From NCBI RefSeq assembly GCF_040126055.1, contig NZ_CP143541.1:2542001-2606000 (forward strand): a stretch of 64,000 nt of DNA. Direction: 5' to 3'. The notes under the pieces are model-generated. The model saw only the letters and a list, made by a program, of their open reading frames with translations, made no database searches and was not told the DNA's origin. The DNA comes from Pseudalkalibacillus sp. SCS-8 (GTDB lineage Bacteria > Bacillota > Bacilli > Bacillales > Fictibacillaceae). Positions 46,155 to 55,865 of the stretch are shown one piece after another (the stretch's first letter is position 1; each line of letters opens with the position of its first letter). Both the position numbers and the translations under genes were made by a program.

Positions 46155-47432
46155 TTATGCACTTTCTTTTGGCGTTTCTTTTTCTCCTTCAACGACTGTT
46201 CCGTCTTCCAAGACCAGCTTAGGAGTAACTTTATCAGAAACCGTCTCCTTCGTGATGATACACTTGCTGATTTCCTCTCGGGAAGGAAGATCAAACATAA
46301 CATCCAGCATGATGCCTTCAATGATTGAACGCAGACCACGTGCACCAGTCTTTCGTTCGATTGCTTGCTTCGCAATCTCTTTCAGTGCATCATCTGTAAA
46401 TTCAAGTTCAACCTCATCAAGCTGCAACAGCTTTTTGTATTGCTTTACAAGTGCGTTCTTCGGCTTCGTCAAGATTTCAACAAGTGCTTCTTCGTCTAAT
46501 GGAGTAAGGCTCGCTGTAACTGGAAGACGTCCGATGAACTCTGGAATCAAACCGAAACGGAGTAGATCTTCAGGCAAGACCTTGGATAGGTATTCACCTT
46601 GCTTCAAGTCAGCTTTTTCAGACGTTTCTGTACCAAATCCGATTACCTTCTTACCAAGACGACGCTTGACGATTTGCTCGATACCGTCGAATGCACCACC
46701 ACAGATGAAGAGGATATTCGTCGTATCAATTTGGATGAATTCTTGATGAGGGTGCTTACGTCCACCTTGAGGAGGTACACTTGCTACTGTTCCTTCAAGG
46801 ATTTTAAGCAAGGCCTGCTGGACACCTTCACCTGAAACGTCACGCGTAATGGATGGATTTTCGGATTTCCGTGCAATCTTATCAATCTCATCAATGTAGA
46901 TGATTCCGCGTTCTGCTTTTTCTACATCGTAGTCTGCTGATTGAATCAGCTTCAGAAGGATGTTCTCAACATCTTCCCCAACGTAACCTGCTTCTGTAAG
47001 AGAAGTAGCATCTGCAATCGCAAATGGGACGTTCAGGATACGCGCTAATGTTTGAGCAAGCAAAGTCTTCCCGCTACCTGTTGGTCCGATCATAGCGATG
47101 TTACTTTTTGCAAGCTCTACTTCATCGGACTTCTTAGACGCGTTGATACGCTTGTAATGGTTATATACCGCTACAGAAAGCGACTTTTTCGCCTGGTCCT
47201 GACCGATGACATAGTCATCAAGAATCTGACGGATCTCTTGAGGTTTTGGAACATCTTTAAATTCAACATCTTCTTCTGTTCCAAGCTCCTCTTCCACGAT
47301 TTCTGTACAAAGCTCGATACATTCATCGCAAATATAAACACCTGGTCCAGCGACCAGTTTACGGACTTGATCCTGGGTTTTCCCACAGAAAGAACACTTC
47401 AATTGTCCTTTTTCTTCATTAAATTTAAACAT
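46155..47432 (-). CDS. clpX: ATP-dependent Clp protease ATP-binding subunit ClpX
   Basis: 425-residue AAA+ unfoldase that feeds ClpP. The N-terminal C4 zinc domain (CSFC at about 14-17 and CDEC at about 36-39) binds substrates and adaptors. Walker A GPTGSGKT, Walker [10 protein letters not shown] and the pore loop GYVGED follow. The IGF loop for ClpP docking is visible as VIGFGTE. It lies downstream of tig, the usual order. Confidence 0.97.
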   Translation of the reverse strand: MFKFNEEKGQLKCSFCGKTQDQVRKLVAGPGVYICDECIELCTEIVEEELGTEEDVEFKDVPKPQEIRQILDDYVIGQDQAKKSLSVAVYNHYKRINASKKSDEVELAKSNIAMIGPTGSGKTLLAQTLARILNVPFAIADATSLTEAGYVGEDVENILLKLIQSADYDVEKAERGIIYIDEIDKIARKSENPSITRDVSGEGVQQALLKILEGTVASVPPQGGRKHPHQEFIQIDTTNILFICGGAFDGIEQIVKRRLGKKVIGFGTETSEKADLKQGEYLSKVLPEDLLRFGLIPEFIGRLPVTASLTPLDEEALVEILTKPKNALVKQYKKLLQLDEVELEFTDDALKEIAKQAIERKTGARGLRSIIEGIMLDVMFDLPSREEISKCIITKETVSDKVTPKLVLEDGTVVEGEKETPKESA

Positions 47433-47567
47433 CTAATCACCCCTAAAAATGGTTTGGATGAATTGTTACTTTAGTTATTTGTCATCATGTGTTTTTTACA
47501 CATTGAAACATTTACAATATGTCGGGAGTAACAAATCGTTCTAAGTAGAAGCAGTATTATGTATTCG

Positions 47568-47576
47568 ATTTTATCA
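47568..47576 (-). promoter_or_regulatory. Possible extended -10 promoter of clpX
   Basis: TGATAAAAT on the minus strand, with a poor -35, in the 323-base tig-clpX gap. The gap otherwise contains the tig terminator and a long AT-rich leader. Confidence 0.45.
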
Positions 47577-47704
47577 CGAAGGACCTTAAAACAAAAACAA
47601 TAAACCTTGTCATAAGTTAAACGTCAACAGTTCAGCTGATATGTATCAGTATAGTCATATTTCCTTAAAGCGATTCCCTTAAACTGATTTTTTTCTTTTT
47701 GTTA

Positions 47705-47740
47705 TAAAACAAGGCACGAAATAAATCGCGCCTTGTCTCA
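47705..47740 (-). terminator. Terminator of tig
   Basis: ACAAGGC (47709-47715) pairs with GCCTTGT (47730-47736), with three further inner pairs. The minus-strand tail is TTTTATAAC. Confidence 0.7.
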
Positions 47741-47755
47741 CGTTCTTACTATATA

Positions 47756-49051
47756 TTATGCAACAGACTTGCTGTTCTCTACAAGAAAATCAATTGCTTT
47801 TCGGACTTTCAAGTCACCTTTAAGAAGGTCAGGCCCGCCTTGCATTGCAAGCATCTGCTTCATCTTGTCTGTTTCCATTTGGTACATTTCCGCCATCTTC
47901 GTGATTTCTTCCTCAACTTCTTCCTCGCTTACTTCGATGTTTTCCGTTTCAGCAATCGCTTCAAGAGTCAAGTTTGTGCGGACACGCTTTTCAGCATCTT
48001 CTTTCATTTGCTCTTTCAACTGATCTTCTGAAGTACCAGAGAATTGATAGTACATGTCAAGGTTCATACCTTGCATTTGAAGACGTTGGTCGAACTCTTT
48101 CATCATACGATCAAGTTCAGAAGTTACCATTGCTTCTGGTACATCAATTTCTGCGTTTTCAGTCGCTTTTTGAACGAGTTGATCTTTCATGTCGTTCTCA
48201 GCTTGTGTCTTCTTCTCAGTTTCAAGGCGCTCTCTGATTTTCGCTTTCAATTCATCAAGTGTTTCAACTTCTTCGTTTGCATCTTTAGCAAACTCATCAT
48301 CCAATTCAGGAAGCTCAAGCTGCTTGATCTCATGAATCTTCACTTTGAAAGTCGCTTCTTTACCAGCAAGTTCTTCAGCATGGTATTCTTCAGGGAACGT
48401 TACGACAACGTCCTTTTCTGCACCTGCTTCTTCACCTTCAAGCTGTTCTTCAAATCCAGGGATGAAAGATCCAGAACCGATTTCGAGTGAATAGTTCTCA
48501 GCAGTTCCACCTTCAAACGCTTCACCGTCAACATATCCAGCAAAGTCGATGACAACAGTGTCGCCATTTTCTACTTTACCTTCTTCTTTGACAGTAAGTT
48601 CAGCATGTTTCTTTTGCATTTCAGTCAATTCGTTTTGAACATCTTCGTCTGTTACTTCAGTATCCTGCTTTTCTACTTCAAGACCTTTGTAGTCTCCAAG
48701 CTTCACTTCAGGCTTGACCGTAACTGTTGCTTTGAAGATCAAGTTTTTGCCTTTTTCCATTTGCTCAATGTCAACATCTGGCTGGTCAACAGGCTCGATT
48801 CCTGTTTCTTCAACAGCTTGGCTGTAAGCTGTAGGCAGTAGGATGTCGAGAGCATCTTGGTAAAGTGCCTCTACTCCAAAACGCTTTTCAAACATTGAAC
48901 GAGGTACCTTCCCTTTACGGAATCCAGGTACGTTCACTTTCTTTACGACCTTTTTGAACGCTTGGTCTAATGCTTCGTCGACACGCTCAGCGTCAACATC
49001 AATGGTCAATACACCTTGATTGCCTTCTTGCTTTTCCCATTTTGCACTCAT
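47756..49051 (-). CDS. tig: Trigger factor, ribosome-bound chaperone
   Basis: 431-residue chaperone with peptidyl-prolyl isomerase activity at the ribosome exit tunnel. The ribosome-binding signature [17 protein letters not shown] is at about residues 43-59. The FKBP domain (about 155-245, [19 protein letters not shown]) and the C-terminal helical cradle follow. It is a monocistronic gene with its own terminator. Confidence 0.96.
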   Translation of the reverse strand: MSAKWEKQEGNQGVLTIDVDAERVDEALDQAFKKVVKKVNVPGFRKGKVPRSMFEKRFGVEALYQDALDILLPTAYSQAVEETGIEPVDQPDVDIEQMEKGKNLIFKATVTVKPEVKLGDYKGLEVEKQDTEVTDEDVQNELTEMQKKHAELTVKEEGKVENGDTVVIDFAGYVDGEAFEGGTAENYSLEIGSGSFIPGFEEQLEGEEAGAEKDVVVTFPEEYHAEELAGKEATFKVKIHEIKQLELPELDDEFAKDANEEVETLDELKAKIRERLETEKKTQAENDMKDQLVQKATENAEIDVPEAMVTSELDRMMKEFDQRLQMQGMNLDMYYQFSGTSEDQLKEQMKEDAEKRVRTNLTLEAIAETENIEVSEEEVEEEITKMAEMYQMETDKMKQMLAMQGGPDLLKGDLKVRKAIDFLVENSKSVA

Positions 49052-49149
49052 GACTAACTTCCCTCCAACATTTATCTTCTTAAAAACTTCATTTACGTTC
49101 GAATGAGTTTACAACCACTACATTATAACACATGCGCATTGGTTTTCAA

Positions 49150-50244
49150 CTAGTTGGGTGTATCACCGTTCACACCCAAATCTTTCATGGAGATTTGTTC
49201 AATTTCCATGATCTTCTCCACTACATTTTCAATGGCTTTTTCTTCTAATGAGAAAGCCACCTGTAGTTCATCTCCATCAAACTCGATACCATTCAAGCGA
49301 TGGGCTACTTCCAATACAGCTACAGCCCATAACTGCTCGTTTAACGGCTCCGGCTGGAACGGATAAATCATAAACAGATAATGATCCCATATTTGGACTG
49401 CCATATCCAATAAGGTTGGATTGTCTTGCTCCAATTGGTGGACGATGATTTTTTTGACCAATCGGTAAAACTGTCCATCGGGTATATCATGTAGTTCGTT
49501 CGGCTTCACTTCCATCGATCGTCCGAATTTATGTACAAGTATGGTATCGTTCGTGACGCTTTCCTTCAACATTTGGAGGACAATGGTCTTCAATGAAGGA
49601 TTTGCTTCAGGATATGTAAGATATTTGATTAGCTCTTTCCGGATTGTCGGCTCGTCGGGTGATTCAATGGACTGTACCGCTTGCCACTGTTGCTTGGAAT
49701 CCTCTGACTGAAGCTGATTTGAGAGATGTTCGAGCTCCTTATCAGAAATGGATTTGGCCCTCTGGCTGAAAACGACACCTTCTTCAGAATCTTCTTCTGC
49801 CATTTTTCTACTGAAGTATAGAAGCTGATAGAAATTTTCCGCCATTTGTGGAGGCAGGCTTTGTTCTTGGATGACAGCCTCCAGGATTTCGACGACCTCT
49901 TCATAATCCCCTAGCTGAATCAAGATAGATATGTATATCTGCAAGACATCATAGTAATCTCCAATGTCTTTTTTCAGCACTTCATCACATTTTTCCTTGG
50001 CTTCCTTCAACCTCCCCAACTCGACAAGGCTTAAGACCACACCCACATTACCCTGCGGATGTTCAGGATCCATTCCGAGCAGCTGTTCAAAATAATCCAA
50101 TGATTCCTTGAATTTTTTCTGTTTCAGGGCTGACATTCCTTTATTCACAAGCTTTCCTGTGAGGTTCGGGAAATAAACGATTTTACCGTCATGCTGCCCT
50201 TTACGGTGTTTTTCCAAAACAATCTCCCCGCTTTTTACCATCAT
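49150..50244 (-). CDS. ysoA: TPR-repeat protein (YsoA-like)
   Basis: 364 residues. At least three tetratricopeptide repeats (about 35-140, GMSALKQKKFKESLDYFEQLL and neighbours) are followed by a helical C-terminal part. It is soluble with no signal peptide. Position upstream of tig matches B. subtilis ysoA. Function unknown; TPRs suggest a protein-binding scaffold. Confidence 0.8.
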   Translation of the reverse strand: MMVKSGEIVLEKHRKGQHDGKIVYFPNLTGKLVNKGMSALKQKKFKESLDYFEQLLGMDPEHPQGNVGVVLSLVELGRLKEAKEKCDEVLKKDIGDYYDVLQIYISILIQLGDYEEVVEILEAVIQEQSLPPQMAENFYQLLYFSRKMAEEDSEEGVVFSQRAKSISDKELEHLSNQLQSEDSKQQWQAVQSIESPDEPTIRKELIKYLTYPEANPSLKTIVLQMLKESVTNDTILVHKFGRSMEVKPNELHDIPDGQFYRLVKKIIVHQLEQDNPTLLDMAVQIWDHYLFMIYPFQPEPLNEQLWAVAVLEVAHRLNGIEFDGDELQVAFSLEEKAIENVVEKIMEIEQISMKDLGVNGDTPN

Positions 50245-50328
50245 TACAGCAAGTTTAGCAGTTTAGCAAATTAAAAACAAATTTTATTCTCAAACTGTCT
50301 TTACACTAGTATAAACAAAATCCACCAT

Positions 50329-50368
50329 AAATAAAAAAACGCTTCTTCAACAAAAGATGAAGAAAGCG
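50329..50368 (-). terminator. Terminator of the tRNA operon
   Basis: CGCTTCTTCA (50340-50349) pairs with TGAAGAAAGCG (50358-50368, one bulge), followed on the minus strand by TTTTTTTATTTAT. It lies 17 bases beyond tRNA-Arg. Confidence 0.82.
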
Positions 50369-50384
50369 TGATTATGTAATGGAA

Positions 50385-50461
50385 TGGCGTCCCAGGAGCG
50401 ATTCGAACGCCCGACCGACAGCTTAGAAGGCTGTTGCTCTATCCTGCTGAGCTACTGGGAC
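50385..50461 (-). tRNA. tRNA-Arg (anticodon TCT)
   Basis: 77 bases including an encoded CCA (50387-50385). The acceptor GTCCCAG pairs with CTGGGAC. The anticodon stem ACAGC/GCTGT encloses CTTCTAA, anticodon TCT. The T-loop is GTTCGAATC. Transcribed from the promoter upstream of tRNA-Gly. Confidence 0.95.
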
Positions 50462-50576
50462 ATGAGTGATAATAATATAAAGCTTTTTAAAAGATCCTGT
50501 CCTTTTCTCTACATGCAACAACCTAGATGCGAATGCGTCAGGACAACTCGTTGATTGTTCATGATGCATCGCTCGT

Positions 50577-50596
50577 TGCTGAGCTACTGGGACATG
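50577..50596 (-). repeat. Truncated duplicate of the tRNA-Arg 5' end
   Basis: Twenty bases identical to 50445-50464: the first 17 bases of tRNA-Arg plus three bases of its leader. The sequence beyond does not continue the tRNA fold, so this is not a functional tRNA. Confidence 0.8.
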
Positions 50597-50710
50597 TAAA
50601 ATAAAAAACTTTGTGAAAATCTGTTGTCTCGTCGTCCCGATTTCAGATTGTTCTTCATGACGACTCTCAATCGGTACGCTGATGAAATTTCCTAGAAGCT
50701 AATTCAGCGT

Positions 50711-50727
50711 GCTTAGCAACTGGGACA
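50711..50727 (-). repeat. Second, diverged tRNA-Arg 5' fragment
   Basis: GCTTAGCAACTGGGACA differs at two positions from the equivalent part of tRNA-Arg. It has no anticodon or T arm, so it is a remnant inside the tRNA transcription unit. Confidence 0.6.
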
Positions 50728-50740
50728 TATTGAGAATTAA

Positions 50741-50814
50741 TGGAGCGGGTGATGGGAATCGAACCCACGACCAGAGCTTGGAAGGCTCTTGTTTTACCAC
50801 TAAACTACACCCGC
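50741..50814 (-). tRNA. tRNA-Gly (anticodon TCC)
   Basis: 74 bases with encoded CCA (50743-50741). The acceptor GCGGGTG pairs with CACCCGC. The anticodon stem AGAGC/GCTCT encloses CTTCCAA, anticodon TCC, and the T-loop is GTTCGATTC. First gene of the tRNA operon. Confidence 0.96.
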
Positions 50815-50836
50815 ACATCGATCAGCGACAATAACT

Positions 50837-50865
50837 AATATATCGCATCTCTGATAAAATGTCAA
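50837..50865 (-). promoter_or_regulatory. Promoter of the tRNA-Gly/tRNA-Arg operon
   Basis: TTGACA (50865-50860) and TATATT (50842-50837) with a 17-base spacer, 22 bases before tRNA-Gly: a strong sigma-A promoter. Confidence 0.85.
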
Positions 50866-50893
50866 CGGTTTTTTTGGTCGTGAGTCCTCTCCA

Positions 50894-51409
50894 TTAGACC
50901 TGATATTCTTTTGATAGATCTGTCAATTCATCTCCGCCAACCTCGAAGAAGCGTACACGGATTTTCGAACGATCCTGACACTCGACAATCGCATAAGTCT
51001 TTTCCATTCTACCTCTTGGTAGGCGAATGCTTCCAGGATTGACGAACACGATGCCGTTCTTTTCGAATGATTCAGCAACATGAGAATGTCCGAAAAACAC
51101 GAAGTCTGCTCCATATTCTTCGGCCTTATAAGCTAGGTTCATATAGGACATCTTCACATTATATAAGTGACCATGGGTGACAAATATCCGATAACCCTGC
51201 TCTTCGATGAGTGCTTCATTCAGAAATTCATCGTGTCCCAGATCCATATTCCCTTGTACATTGTGGAACGCTGAAAGATGTTCGTGATCCGAAGGAAGTT
51301 CAGAATCACCGCAATGAACCATAACATCAACCTGGTTCCGGTGTAACTCTTGAATTTCCTTAAGTTCACTCGTCAGTCCGTGACTATCACTTACGACTAA
51401 TATCCTCAT
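50894..51409 (-). CDS. ysnB: Metallophosphoesterase (YsnB/YfcE family)
   Basis: 171-residue calcineurin-like phosphodiesterase. Metal-binding motifs in order are VVSDSHG (7-11), HCGDSE, GNMD, THGH and FGHSH. Relatives hydrolyse phosphodiesters in vitro; the physiological substrate is unknown. It is third in rph-rdgB-ysnB, an operon conserved in Bacillus. Confidence 0.92.
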   Translation of the reverse strand: MRILVVSDSHGLTSELKEIQELHRNQVDVMVHCGDSELPSDHEHLSAFHNVQGNMDLGHDEFLNEALIEEQGYRIFVTHGHLYNVKMSYMNLAYKAEEYGADFVFFGHSHVAESFEKNGIVFVNPGSIRLPRGRMEKTYAIVECQDRSKIRVRFFEVGGDELTDLSKEYQV

Positions 51410-51434
51410 TGCTGAAAGGACCTCCTTATCGGCA

Positions 51435-52031
51435 TTACGAAAAGATATCTGTCCAACGGTTCCGTAATTCCTTCATCGCATTTGCACGATGACTCAATTC
51501 ATTCTTCTGTTCTGGTTCAAGCTGAGCCATCGTTTTGCCAAGAGACGGAACGTAGAAGATTGGATCATAACCAAAACCGTTATCTCCTATCTTCTCCTCT
51601 GTAATAAGCCCTTCACATTTCCCTTGGACAATACTTGTTTCTTTCCCCGGTTGTGCAATTGCTAAAACCGAAATAAACCTCGCTGTACGATCCGCTTCAT
51701 GAACGGATTTCAATTCATAAAGCACTTTATCCATATTGGCGTCATCGTTTTTCTCTTCGCCGGCATATCGGGCGGAGTATACACCCGGCCTTCCATCCAA
51801 CGCATCAATGACCAGGCCGGAATCATCCGCTATGACGGTCTGATTAAATTGTTTTGATATCGTTTCGGCTTTTATCGTGGCATTCTCTTCAAATGTAGAC
51901 CCTGTTTCTTCAATTTCTTCATGGTAATCAAGGTCTCTTAGGGAAACCACGTCTAGGCCGAAACCCTCAAACATCTTCCTGAACTCTTTCACTTTTCCTT
52001 CGTTATGAGAAGCGATAATCAATTGTTTCAT
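51435..52031 (-). CDS. rdgB: dITP/XTP pyrophosphatase (RdgB/HAM1)
   Basis: 198-residue house-cleaning enzyme hydrolysing dITP, XTP and ITP to keep deaminated purines out of nucleic acids. It has IIASHNEGKVKEFRKM at the N-terminus, VIADDSGLVIDALDGRPGVYSARYAG in the centre (DDSGL is the active site) and SHRANAM near the end. It lies 12 bases downstream of rph. Confidence 0.95.
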   Translation of the reverse strand: MKQLIIASHNEGKVKEFRKMFEGFGLDVVSLRDLDYHEEIEETGSTFEENATIKAETISKQFNQTVIADDSGLVIDALDGRPGVYSARYAGEEKNDDANMDKVLYELKSVHEADRTARFISVLAIAQPGKETSIVQGKCEGLITEEKIGDNGFGYDPIFYVPSLGKTMAQLEPEQKNELSHRANAMKELRNRWTDIFS

Positions 52032-52043
52032 TTAAATACCCGC

Positions 52044-52787
52044 CTATTCTTCACCAATACGATGGTGGATGTCTCCAAGCGCTTCTTTTTGATAGTCAAT
52101 TAATTCACTTATTCCTTTATCTGCAAGCTCAAGCATAGCTTGAAGCTGTTTATAAGAGAAGGTAGCCTCTTCTCCTGTCCCTTGAAGCTCGACAAACTCC
52201 TTAGCACCTGTCATGATAACGTTCATATCAACATGTGCCTGGGAATCCTCCTGATAACATAAGTCAAGGATTTCCCCATGTTCAGCTACTACGCCCACTG
52301 AAGTCGCAGCAAGGAATTCTTTGATTGGCATCTTCTTGATCGTTCCTTGATCCAGAAGTTGATGAAACGCCATCGCCATTGCTACGAATGCCCCTGTAAT
52401 ACTTGCTGTGCGAGTACCTCCGTCGGCCTGGATGACATCACAATCGATCCAGCATGTTCTTTCTCCAATTTTCTCAAGATCGACTACTGATCTCAGCGCT
52501 CTTCCAATCAGACGCTGGATTTCCATCGTCCTGCCGGAAACCTTCCCTTTACTCGATTCCCTGATATTACGTTGTTCAGTTGCTCGGGGCAGCATGGAAT
52601 ATTCAGCAGCTATCCATCCTTTCCCCTGGTTTCGTAAGAATGGTGGTACGCGATCCTCAATGCTCGCCGTACAAATGACTTTCGTATCCCCTACTGAAAT
52701 CAAGACAGATCCTTCAGGATGTTTTATATAATCCGTTTCAATATGTATCTTTCTTAATTCGTCCTTTGCTCTTCCATCCGTTCGCAT
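52044..52787 (-). CDS. rph: Ribonuclease PH
   Basis: 247-residue phosphorolytic 3'-5' exoribonuclease trimming tRNA 3' ends. It has [11 protein letters not shown] at the N-terminus, [14 protein letters not shown] with the phosphate-binding arginine, [20 protein letters not shown] and [14 protein letters not shown] 52787 lies eight bases from GGAGG; a TTG two codons earlier is less likely. Confidence 0.96.
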   Translation of the reverse strand: MRTDGRAKDELRKIHIETDYIKHPEGSVLISVGDTKVICTASIEDRVPPFLRNQGKGWIAAEYSMLPRATEQRNIRESSKGKVSGRTMEIQRLIGRALRSVVDLEKIGERTCWIDCDVIQADGGTRTASITGAFVAMAMAFHQLLDQGTIKKMPIKEFLAATSVGVVAEHGEILDLCYQEDSQAHVDMNVIMTGAKEFVELQGTGEEATFSYKQLQAMLELADKGISELIDYQKEALGDIHHRIGEE

Positions 52788-52933
52788 TGTCAATTCCTCC
52801 TCTATGTTACAGACACTATCGGTTAGTATGACCCATTCGTTTTGAATTTAAAGTACGTTTAAATAGGAAAAAGGCGGCTAAAATAACCGCCTCACTCCTC
52901 TCCTATCGTAACACATTTCGTATGGTTGTTCAT

Positions 52934-54016
52934 TTAAAAATCTACTGTGTTCACATTGACAGGTCTGGAAACAGGCTCTGTCATTAACTTCCCATCCTCT
53001 TTCAAGACTTCGCTCTTCCCATTGACCTTAATCAACACTTTTTCAACACCCGCGATTTCCGTCAAGGACAGCACTAAGGAATTCAGTACGGCATCTGAAA
53101 TGGCAGTCCCTTTCTCTTCACTAAGGATCGCTTCATTGAAGTTAAGTGTAACGACTCCATCTTCTTCTACTGGTGCACTTACGAGATCAACAGTGCTTCG
53201 CAGGTCTGTAAGCAAGCCTGAATAGTAGGATGGACCATTCAACAGCTCATCAACCGTGGACTTTACTAGGTTCTCTTTAGAAGAAACCACCCTTGTAACG
53301 GGTACATAATACAATTGGTTGTCATCGTTTTGGCCGATGAAATAAACGGTGACCGTATCACTATTCGTAACATCAACTACACCATTCGTCTCGATGTTGA
53401 TTCCGTCAGCACGTGACATACTATCCCCGATCGGTGTTTGATTCACAGGCATGACCTTCTGGTCGATTCCGTTGATCCGGATTTTCACTGCACTGACTTT
53501 ATCAAACTGAGTAAGTGTATAGGTGAGTGACTGGAGAATCCGCTGTTCATCTTCAGCCGCATAATCCTTGAATTCTTCAGAGAAATCCACAACAGCTGTT
53601 CCTTGATCAACATTGACATCCAAAACTTCCGTTCCTGCCGGGAGTACTGCACGCATTCCATTCGGGAGCAGATTCGACACTTTCCCATCCTGAATGAGGT
53701 GCTCGACAACTTGTTTCTCAGGTTCCTCCGACAGAGGCAAATTCATTGTTTGAGGAACGACCAACCCGTTCTTATCGACTAAGTAAACTTGTAGCTGTTG
53801 AGTCTCGGTTGCACCTGCAGGAGCATCCTTACCGCCAACTGCCGCATCGGTTTCTTGCTCAGCATCTTCGATCGAACTTCCTTCATCATAGATGACCTCT
53901 TGTGGCGGATCAATTTCATTATTAGTTTCTTCCGTTAACAGTCCACATCCAGATGTTACAACTAAAAGGCCTGTTAAAAGAGAGACGAATATCATTCTTC
54001 TCTGCTTTTTCCTCAT
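52934..54016 (-). CDS. gerM: GerM, germination/sporulation lipoprotein
   Basis: 360 residues. A lipobox VTSGC ends the signal peptide, followed by an acidic linker and two GerMN domains (about 75-210 and 220-350). In B. subtilis GerM is needed for SpoIIIA-SpoIIQ complex localisation and efficient sporulation. ATG 54016 follows GGAGGG; eighteen upstream in-frame codons are not supported. It lies between rph and racE, as in B. subtilis. Confidence 0.93.
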   Translation of the reverse strand: MRKKQRRMIFVSLLTGLLVVTSGCGLLTEETNNEIDPPQEVIYDEGSSIEDAEQETDAAVGGKDAPAGATETQQLQVYLVDKNGLVVPQTMNLPLSEEPEKQVVEHLIQDGKVSNLLPNGMRAVLPAGTEVLDVNVDQGTAVVDFSEEFKDYAAEDEQRILQSLTYTLTQFDKVSAVKIRINGIDQKVMPVNQTPIGDSMSRADGINIETNGVVDVTNSDTVTVYFIGQNDDNQLYYVPVTRVVSSKENLVKSTVDELLNGPSYYSGLLTDLRSTVDLVSAPVEEDGVVTLNFNEAILSEEKGTAISDAVLNSLVLSLTEIAGVEKVLIKVNGKSEVLKEDGKLMTEPVSRPVNVNTVDF

Positions 54017-54291
54017 TCCATTCCCTCCTACAGTGGTTTGTACTACTATATATACGAGCCATCTGTCCAATTAGACCAACCTTGTTCTAAATTTGGAAAA
54101 ATGTATTACTGTTGGTTGACGAGGTAGGTATCGGGGGAAAAGTGCTGTGATTTTTTCTAAACCCAATTATGAAACCAGTCTTTACACAAACTTTCCTACA
54201 GACATGTTAAAATATGGTTATCTTCAGTCCGAAATAGTAGACAAATCTATAAAGATGTGAAAAAACTATACCCTGCTAAAGGAGAGTAGGC

Positions 54292-54999
54292 ATGAGACAG
54301 ATCATTGCAATGGGAGGAGGAGGTTTTTCAATGGAACCAGAAAACCTTCTACTCGATAAATACGTATTAGCACAAACCAATAAAAGTCTTCCCAAGGTAT
54401 GTTTTATTCCAACAGCTAGCGGGGACCAAACCAATTACATAGAAAGATTTTATAAAGCATTCAATACGATTCCATGCCAGCCTTCCCACTTGTCCTTATT
54501 TGAGCCAACATTCAATGACTTGGAAAAGTTTGTACTTGAGAAAGACGTTATTTATGTTGGAGGAGGAAATACAAGGAATATGCTTCTTTTATGGAAGGAG
54601 TGGGGATTAGATAAAGTGTTGAAAAAGGCATACGAAAAAGGCGTTATTCTTTCTGGTCTAAGTGCAGGTGCAATGTGTTGGTTTGAGGAAGGATTAACTG
54701 ATCCATTAAATGCACCTCTATATAAACTAGATTGTTTAGGCTTCTTGAAGGGAAGTAATTGTCCTCATTATGATGGAGAAGAAAAGAGGAAACCCTCATA
54801 TCATCAGTTCATTCTAGATGGAAGAATGCAAGAAGATTACGCAATAGATGATGGGGCAGCTCTGCATTTTATAGATGAATCTCGATTTCACTCTGTCAGT
54901 TCAAGACCAAAAGCAAGGTCATACTTTGTTAGATGTAATAATGATGGGGTTATAGAAGAAGAGATACATACAACATACCTAAAAACAGTAAAAAGCTGA
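54292..54999 (+). CDS. Peptidase S51 family protein (dipeptidase E-like)
   Basis: 235 residues. The nucleophile serine is in GLSAGAMCWFE, with GGGNTRNMLLLWKEWG upstream, as in peptidase E and related S51 proteins, which split Asp-X dipeptides. ATG 54292 has AAAGGAGAG upstream. It is the only plus-strand gene between gerM and racE. It is visibly more A+T-rich (many TTA, ATA, AAT codons) than its neighbours, which suggests later acquisition. Confidence 0.9.
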   Translation: MRQIIAMGGGGFSMEPENLLLDKYVLAQTNKSLPKVCFIPTASGDQTNYIERFYKAFNTIPCQPSHLSLFEPTFNDLEKFVLEKDVIYVGGGNTRNMLLLWKEWGLDKVLKKAYEKGVILSGLSAGAMCWFEEGLTDPLNAPLYKLDCLGFLKGSNCPHYDGEEKRKPSYHQFILDGRMQEDYAIDDGAALHFIDESRFHSVSSRPKARSYFVRCNNDGVIEEEIHTTYLKTVKS

Positions 55000-55041
55000 T
55001 TCTGACCTCGTCGAGTAAATGAGGTACTGGAATCAGCTTTT
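54991..55041. terminator. Bidirectional terminator of the S51 peptidase gene and racE
   Basis: 12-bp stem AAAAGCTGATTC (54991-55002) with GAATCAGCTTTT (55030-55041) and an inner ACCTC/GAGGT hairpin. The peptidase stop codon is inside the stem, and racE ends four bases beyond. Confidence 0.85.
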
Positions 55042-55044
55042 TCC

Positions 55045-55839
55045 TTATAGATTAATATGTTCAATGTACTTGACGCTTTGGTCGAACCACTCTCTGGAGA
55101 GACGATTGAAAATCCGGCTTGATCCAGTCGTATAGAAACGATGTTCCGGAAGCTGGTCTCCTATATTCAAAAGGTTATTATAATAGAGAATCGTACTTAC
55201 TTCACGAGCCGTTTCTTCGCCAGAAGAAATGATCGATACACCCTTGCCCATAACCCTTTTGATCAAAGGCATAAGAATGGGGTAATGTGTACATCCAAGA
55301 ATCAACGTATCAATAGGTAAGTCCAACAAAGGCGTTAACCGTTGATGGACAATACGTAACGTATCTCGATCATGGATCATACCATTTTCTACAATCGGCA
55401 CAAATTCAGGACAGGCAAGGCTATGCACGGTCACTTTACTATCTATGCTGTGCAATGCATTCACATATGCCCCACTGTTTATCGTTCCAACTGTTCCGAT
55501 GACCCCGATTTGCCGGTTGTTGGTCACTTTAATCGCCGCTCTTGCTCCGGGATGGATGACACCTACAACAGGAATATCCAACTTCTCTTGTGCTTCTTCT
55601 AATACAGCCGCCGTAGCGGTATTACATGCAATAACAAGAAGTTTAACATCCTTTTCAAGAAGATAGTGGATCATGTTCCACGTGTATGTCCTCACTTCTT
55701 GCAACGGGCGGGGGCCATATGGGCAGCGTGCCGTATCACCCAAATAAAAGATTTTCTCTTTCGGTAGCTGTCGCATTACTTCCCTCGCTACCGTCATTCC
55801 TCCAACCCCAGAATCAATAATGCCTATCGGTCTTTTCAA
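55045..55839 (-). CDS. racE: Glutamate racemase
   Basis: 264-residue cofactor-independent racemase making D-glutamate for peptidoglycan (and any poly-glutamate). The two catalytic cysteines are in VIACNTATAA and LILGCTHYP, with the N-terminal GIIDSGVGGMTVARE. It follows the MarR gene, the order racE-ysmB found in B. subtilis. Confidence 0.96.
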   Translation of the reverse strand: MKRPIGIIDSGVGGMTVAREVMRQLPKEKIFYLGDTARCPYGPRPLQEVRTYTWNMIHYLLEKDVKLLVIACNTATAAVLEEAQEKLDIPVVGVIHPGARAAIKVTNNRQIGVIGTVGTINSGAYVNALHSIDSKVTVHSLACPEFVPIVENGMIHDRDTLRIVHQRLTPLLDLPIDTLILGCTHYPILMPLIKRVMGKGVSIISSGEETAREVSTILYYNNLLNIGDQLPEHRFYTTGSSRIFNRLSREWFDQSVKYIEHINL

Positions 55840-55865
55840 ATGAACCCCTCAATTTCTATGTAGGT

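Noticed and set aside
46126..46746. Plus-strand frame of 206 codons antisense to clpX
   Set aside because: Ser/Phe-rich shadow of the conserved clpX frame, without a start signal.
50577..50727. Additional complete tRNA genes between tRNA-Arg and tRNA-Gly
   Set aside because: Only the 5' acceptor and D-arm bases match. Anticodon and T arms cannot be formed.
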